From the NCBI GenBank assembly GCA_020796225.1, contig CM036758.1, positions 27,017,897 to 27,081,896 on the forward strand: a stretch of DNA of 64,000 nucleotides. Direction: 5' to 3'. Positions 60,979 through 64,000 of this stretch are shown in pieces. Made by a program: the position numbers and the translations under genes. The notes below the pieces were generated by a model. It ran no database searches, had not been told where the DNA came from, and saw nothing but the letters and a program-made list of their open reading frames with translations. Each line of letters opens with the position of its first letter. Within the stretch, counting starts at the first letter, position 1. Source of the DNA: Arion vulgaris. Its lineage: Eukaryota; Mollusca; Gastropoda; Stylommatophora; Arionidae.

Positions 60979-61377
60979 TTCGTCTTCTTCTTCTTCTTCT
61001 TCGAACGCTCCATATCGAGCACTTGTTAACCACTCTTTGTCATTTGTATGTGATCCGAGTCTAAGTATCGATTGTACGTTGTGCCATTTATGCGCCTATA
61101 CTTAGACCATAACATCCGATTTCTGCGATGTTTTTTATTTACTTGGGTAGCTTTCCTAGGTCCTACATCAGTCGCCTCTTACAACATGCCTTGTAGGTCG
61201 CAGTGGTACTATTCTTTGCTTCCTGGCAGGCACTACATCAGTCGCCTCTTACAACATGCCTTGTAGGTCGCAGTGTTACTATTCTTTGCTTGTCTTGCGG
61301 GCCCTACGTCAGTCGTCTCTTACAGCATGCCTTGTAGGTGGCAGTGGTGCTTGCGGGCCCCGGCACCCCTCTGGCGG
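60979..61377 (-). mobile_element. SINE-B with head repeated three times
   Basis: Tail (cttcttcttcttcttcgaac) and body as usual. The head block ctacatcagtcgcctcttac then occurs at about 61163, 61233 and 61304, about 70 bp apart, with the block between repeats also duplicated. No clear TSD was seen. Confidence 0.82.
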
Positions 61378-61619
61378 CATTTAATCAAAGAAGAATGTTG
61401 AATCAATTTTCTTTCTTTGTTTATTATATTGTTTGTTTGTTATGTAGGGAATTAAAACCTCTTTTATCCGAGACACACGCTCTCAACCTAAGTGATAACC
61501 TTTTATTGGTTATATCAGAGCGTGTAGTGTAGAACATAGGTTCCCAATCTTTTTTAAATGAGCGCCAACTTTTTCAGTGAATTATTCGACATCGCCCCCT
61601 TGGGTAAACTATATTGTCA

Positions 61620-62215
61620 TCATCAAGGTGCATATCCTTTATAGGACGTTGCTCTCTTTGCAGCACATCTGAAATTCACTCTGTCTCTAGCCAGTTCACC
61701 CACTTCGTCGATGGTCATATTCATGGTTTCTTTAATATCTTGTAGCCATCTTCTTCTTGGTCTGCCTCTGCGTCCTGGGACCATGCCCTCTAATATTGTT
61801 CTTTCCAGGCCATCGTCACGCTTAATGTGACCAAAGTGTCTAATTTTTCTGTATAGTATGTTGTTTATCAGCCAATTCTCTTTAACATTCAGTTCTTTCA
61901 GAACATCAGTATTCTTCCTTTTTTCTGTCCATGCTATTCGTAGGATCTTTCTGTAGCATTTAGTTTCAAAGGACTGGGTTTTAGTTCTTGTTTTGTGTGT
62001 GTAATGAACCATGATTCACAACCATAAGTAGCCACTGGAATAATACATGTTCTCAATATTTTTAATTTTAATATTTTGTTGGTGCTTTGCCACATTTCTT
62101 CATTGTGTTTAACTTCTTGCCAATCTTCTTGGGATCTCTTTGGAGCAGTCACCGTTATTGTTACCGCAGTAACTATATTGTACATGCTATATATTGAAAA
62201 ACACGGACACATTTT
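61620..62215 (-). pseudogene. LINE RT C-terminus
   Basis: On the minus strand: ILRTCIIPVATYGCESWFIT, then, in a second frame, FETKCYRKILRIAWTEKRKN, RKIRHFGHIKRDDGLERTIL, and EGMVPGRRGRPRRRWLQDIK. The frame closes with ELARDRVNFRCAAKRAT. This is a classic non-LTR C-terminus with one main frameshift near 61940-62000. It looks younger than the other relics. Confidence 0.88.
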
Positions 62216-63059
62216 TCAGTTATTTGCTTAGAAGATAATATCAATATTGATGTATTTCTCAATGATTTTAAAAATAAGTTATTAAAAAAACTAATATTAT
62301 GGAAAGGTTTGTGTGATCTACAATTTTCGATTTTTGGGCATTTTGTCACAAATCCCGTTTTCTTATTGATAATTAGTTTTTTTTATTTGTTTAGACTTAA
62401 TCAAACCCTTTTCGGAAATATGGGGATGGGAATCAAAAAAAAACTGCTTTTGGCAGCCTAAAATTTGATAAAATATTGAATTTGACTTTGAAAATTCGGG
62501 ATATCCATTAAAATTTCAACTTAATTTTTACAAACTATCAACTTTCGTGCAGTGAAACTTTGTTTTAAAGTTTGGGGAAAGTTCGGACCCAACTGTATGG
62601 AAAATTAAAAAATATAGTTAAAAAGAAATTTTAAGAAAATTAAACTGGGAAAGACAAGAAAATAGACCCAAAAGAAATTTTTGAGAAGATGAATGTTCTT
62701 TGCCCAAAAAATGATAATGAAAGGGGCGCAATTTAATGAACTTCAACCTGGAAAGAGGACCATCTGAACCCAAGAACAAAAGAAACGTAACTTCAGAACT
62801 AGAACCAAGTATAACTTTTTCGAGAAGAAAGAAAAAGGCCCATCTAAAAAAACAAGGTAAAACTTCCCGGCGATAATCAAAGAAACTGGGTTAAAACGGG
62901 CCCCACAATTTTCAACCAAGTATGGATCACACAAGAAACAAAATATTGGAAAAAATAAATTAGTTCTTTCGGGAAAAGAAAGGGAAATTAAAAAGTATAA
63001 AGAAATCCTTTATAAAACTAAAAAATTTTTGAAAATATGGGAAAAAGGCTATTACAGTC
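62216..63059. other. AT-rich, homopolymer-rich stretch
   Basis: No gene or known repeat. The + strand is rich in A runs and purines, unlike the rest of the window. It leads into the minisatellite. Confidence 0.5.
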
Positions 63060-64000
63060 CCTTTGAGTTTGAAGGGATATTTACAGAATTCCCTTTGCAG
63101 TTGGGGGGGAAAACTATCCCCAAGCCATTCCCTTTTCGTTGGGATGGTGACTAACTCACAGACCATTCCCTTTGCAGGGGGAACTGACTCCCTCGAAAAT
63201 CCCTTGGTTGGGGTGACACTCTACCACAGACCATTAACTGCAGGGGGGAAAAAACAAATTTCCAGACCATTAACCCAGTTTGGATGGACTGACATTTAAA
63301 CCATTACCTTTTTGGGGAGGCCCAAAACTTCTAAGCCCAAACCCTTCAGGGGATGGACTACCCTCAAGACCAACACAGCATTTGGGATGGACGGGACTCC
63401 CCCGACCATTACCAGGGGGATGGAACCCCCAGACCATTACCTTGCAGTTGGGAAAAAACCCCTCACACACCTTTCCTTGGTTTGATGGATGGACTCCCCC
63501 AAACCTTCCCTTGCGGGGGAGGGACGGGACTCCTACGACCATTCCCTTTCAGGGGGGACACCCCCCACAGACCATTAACGCATTTGGGGGAGAAACACAA
63601 CTATCTCAAAGACCAAACTTTATTTTGGGATGGACTGGATATTTCCGACCATTCCCCCAAAGGGGAGGGAAAACTTCTCACAGATTTCCCCTTCTTGGGG
63701 ATGGACTACCCCAGACCTTAAAGCATTTGGGAGGGACTACCCCCAAACCATTCCCTTTGAGTTGGGAGGACACACTACCTAAAGACCATTAACTTGGTTT
63801 GGGAGAAACAAATATCTCGACCATTAAATTTTGGATGGACGGGATTTTTAAGACCATTTTTTGCGTTGGGGGGACTGACTATTTTAAACCTCCTTGCAGT
63901 TGGGGGCATACACCCCAGACCATTAACTTCAGTTGGGAGGAACACAACTATTCACAGACCATTAACTTGATTTTGGGAGGGACTGACTTTTTCAGACCAT
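63060..64000. repeat. Degenerate minisatellite, about 38-46 bp units
   Basis: Units start near agaccatt and contain ttgcagttgggagg or catttgggatgg, then gactgact or cacaacta. The last clear starts are 63917, 63956 and 63994, spaced about 38-39 bp. Length and sequence vary greatly, with many homopolymer differences. The open frames across it are products of the repeat and not genes. Confidence 0.85.

Noticed and set aside
61155..61345. CRISPR-like array
   Set aside because: The three ~70-bp units are SINE heads with no unique spacers, and the window is eukaryotic.
63280..63792. 170-residue + strand frame rich in Pro, Gly and Thr
   Set aside because: It lies wholly in the minisatellite. The same units are open in several frames, so the length reflects the repeat and not coding.

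Overview
The window is animal nuclear DNA: spliced genes with canonical GT/AG introns, long repeat-filled introns, and many SINEs, LINEs and DNA transposons, several with visible target-site duplications (TSDs). Gene content and repeat style suggest a lophotrochozoan invertebrate, perhaps a gastropod mollusc. That placement is inference from general knowledge and no single sequence proves it.

Only two host protein-coding genes can be supported. On the + strand, exons between 2419 and 12753 encode eukaryotic translation initiation factor 5A (eIF5A). All its intron boundaries are phase 0, but the second coding exon is 103 nt where the family has 105, so the frame breaks just before the splice donor. 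On the - strand, fifteen coding exons between 55423 and 27448 assemble into a continuous 771-codon frame for a RING finger / B-box / coiled-coil protein matching vertebrate RNF207. The two genes lie in opposite orientations with their 3' ends facing each other. The 12.8-27.4 kb gap between them contains only repeats.

Everything else recognisable is mobile DNA. (i) A modular SINE set: SINE-A, SINE-B and SINE-C share a ~90 bp 5' head but have different 3' bodies and tails. Most copies carry 9-13 bp TSDs. (ii) Further tRNA-derived SINE families, called D to G here. (iii) LINE relics of at least three kinds. One is an endonuclease-RT-RNase H type, including a 3.7 kb copy with a 14 bp TSD in RNF207 intron 3. 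Another is a GRPR-motif type ending in (TGA)n or (GA)n. Others are decayed C-terminal fragments. (iv) TTAA-flanked piggyBac-like elements, one keeping only the N-terminus and the cysteine-rich C-terminus of its transposase. (v) A complete but dead Tc1/mariner-type element whose second D and E are about 82 residues apart, and a separate mariner relic. (vi) Fold-back repeats sharing one motif.

Layout: 0-2.4 kb, nested SINE, LINE and piggyBac relics; 2.4-12.8 kb, eIF5A with repeat-filled introns; 12.8-27.4 kb, intergenic repeats; 27.4-55.5 kb, RNF207 with repeat-filled introns; 55.5-62.2 kb, more repeats; 62.2-63.1 kb, AT-rich homopolymer-rich sequence; 63.1-64 kb, a degenerate minisatellite. 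The most unusual content is the modular SINE set, whose tails match different LINEs in the same window, and a TSD-flanked SINE-C/LINE chimera at 20060-20438.
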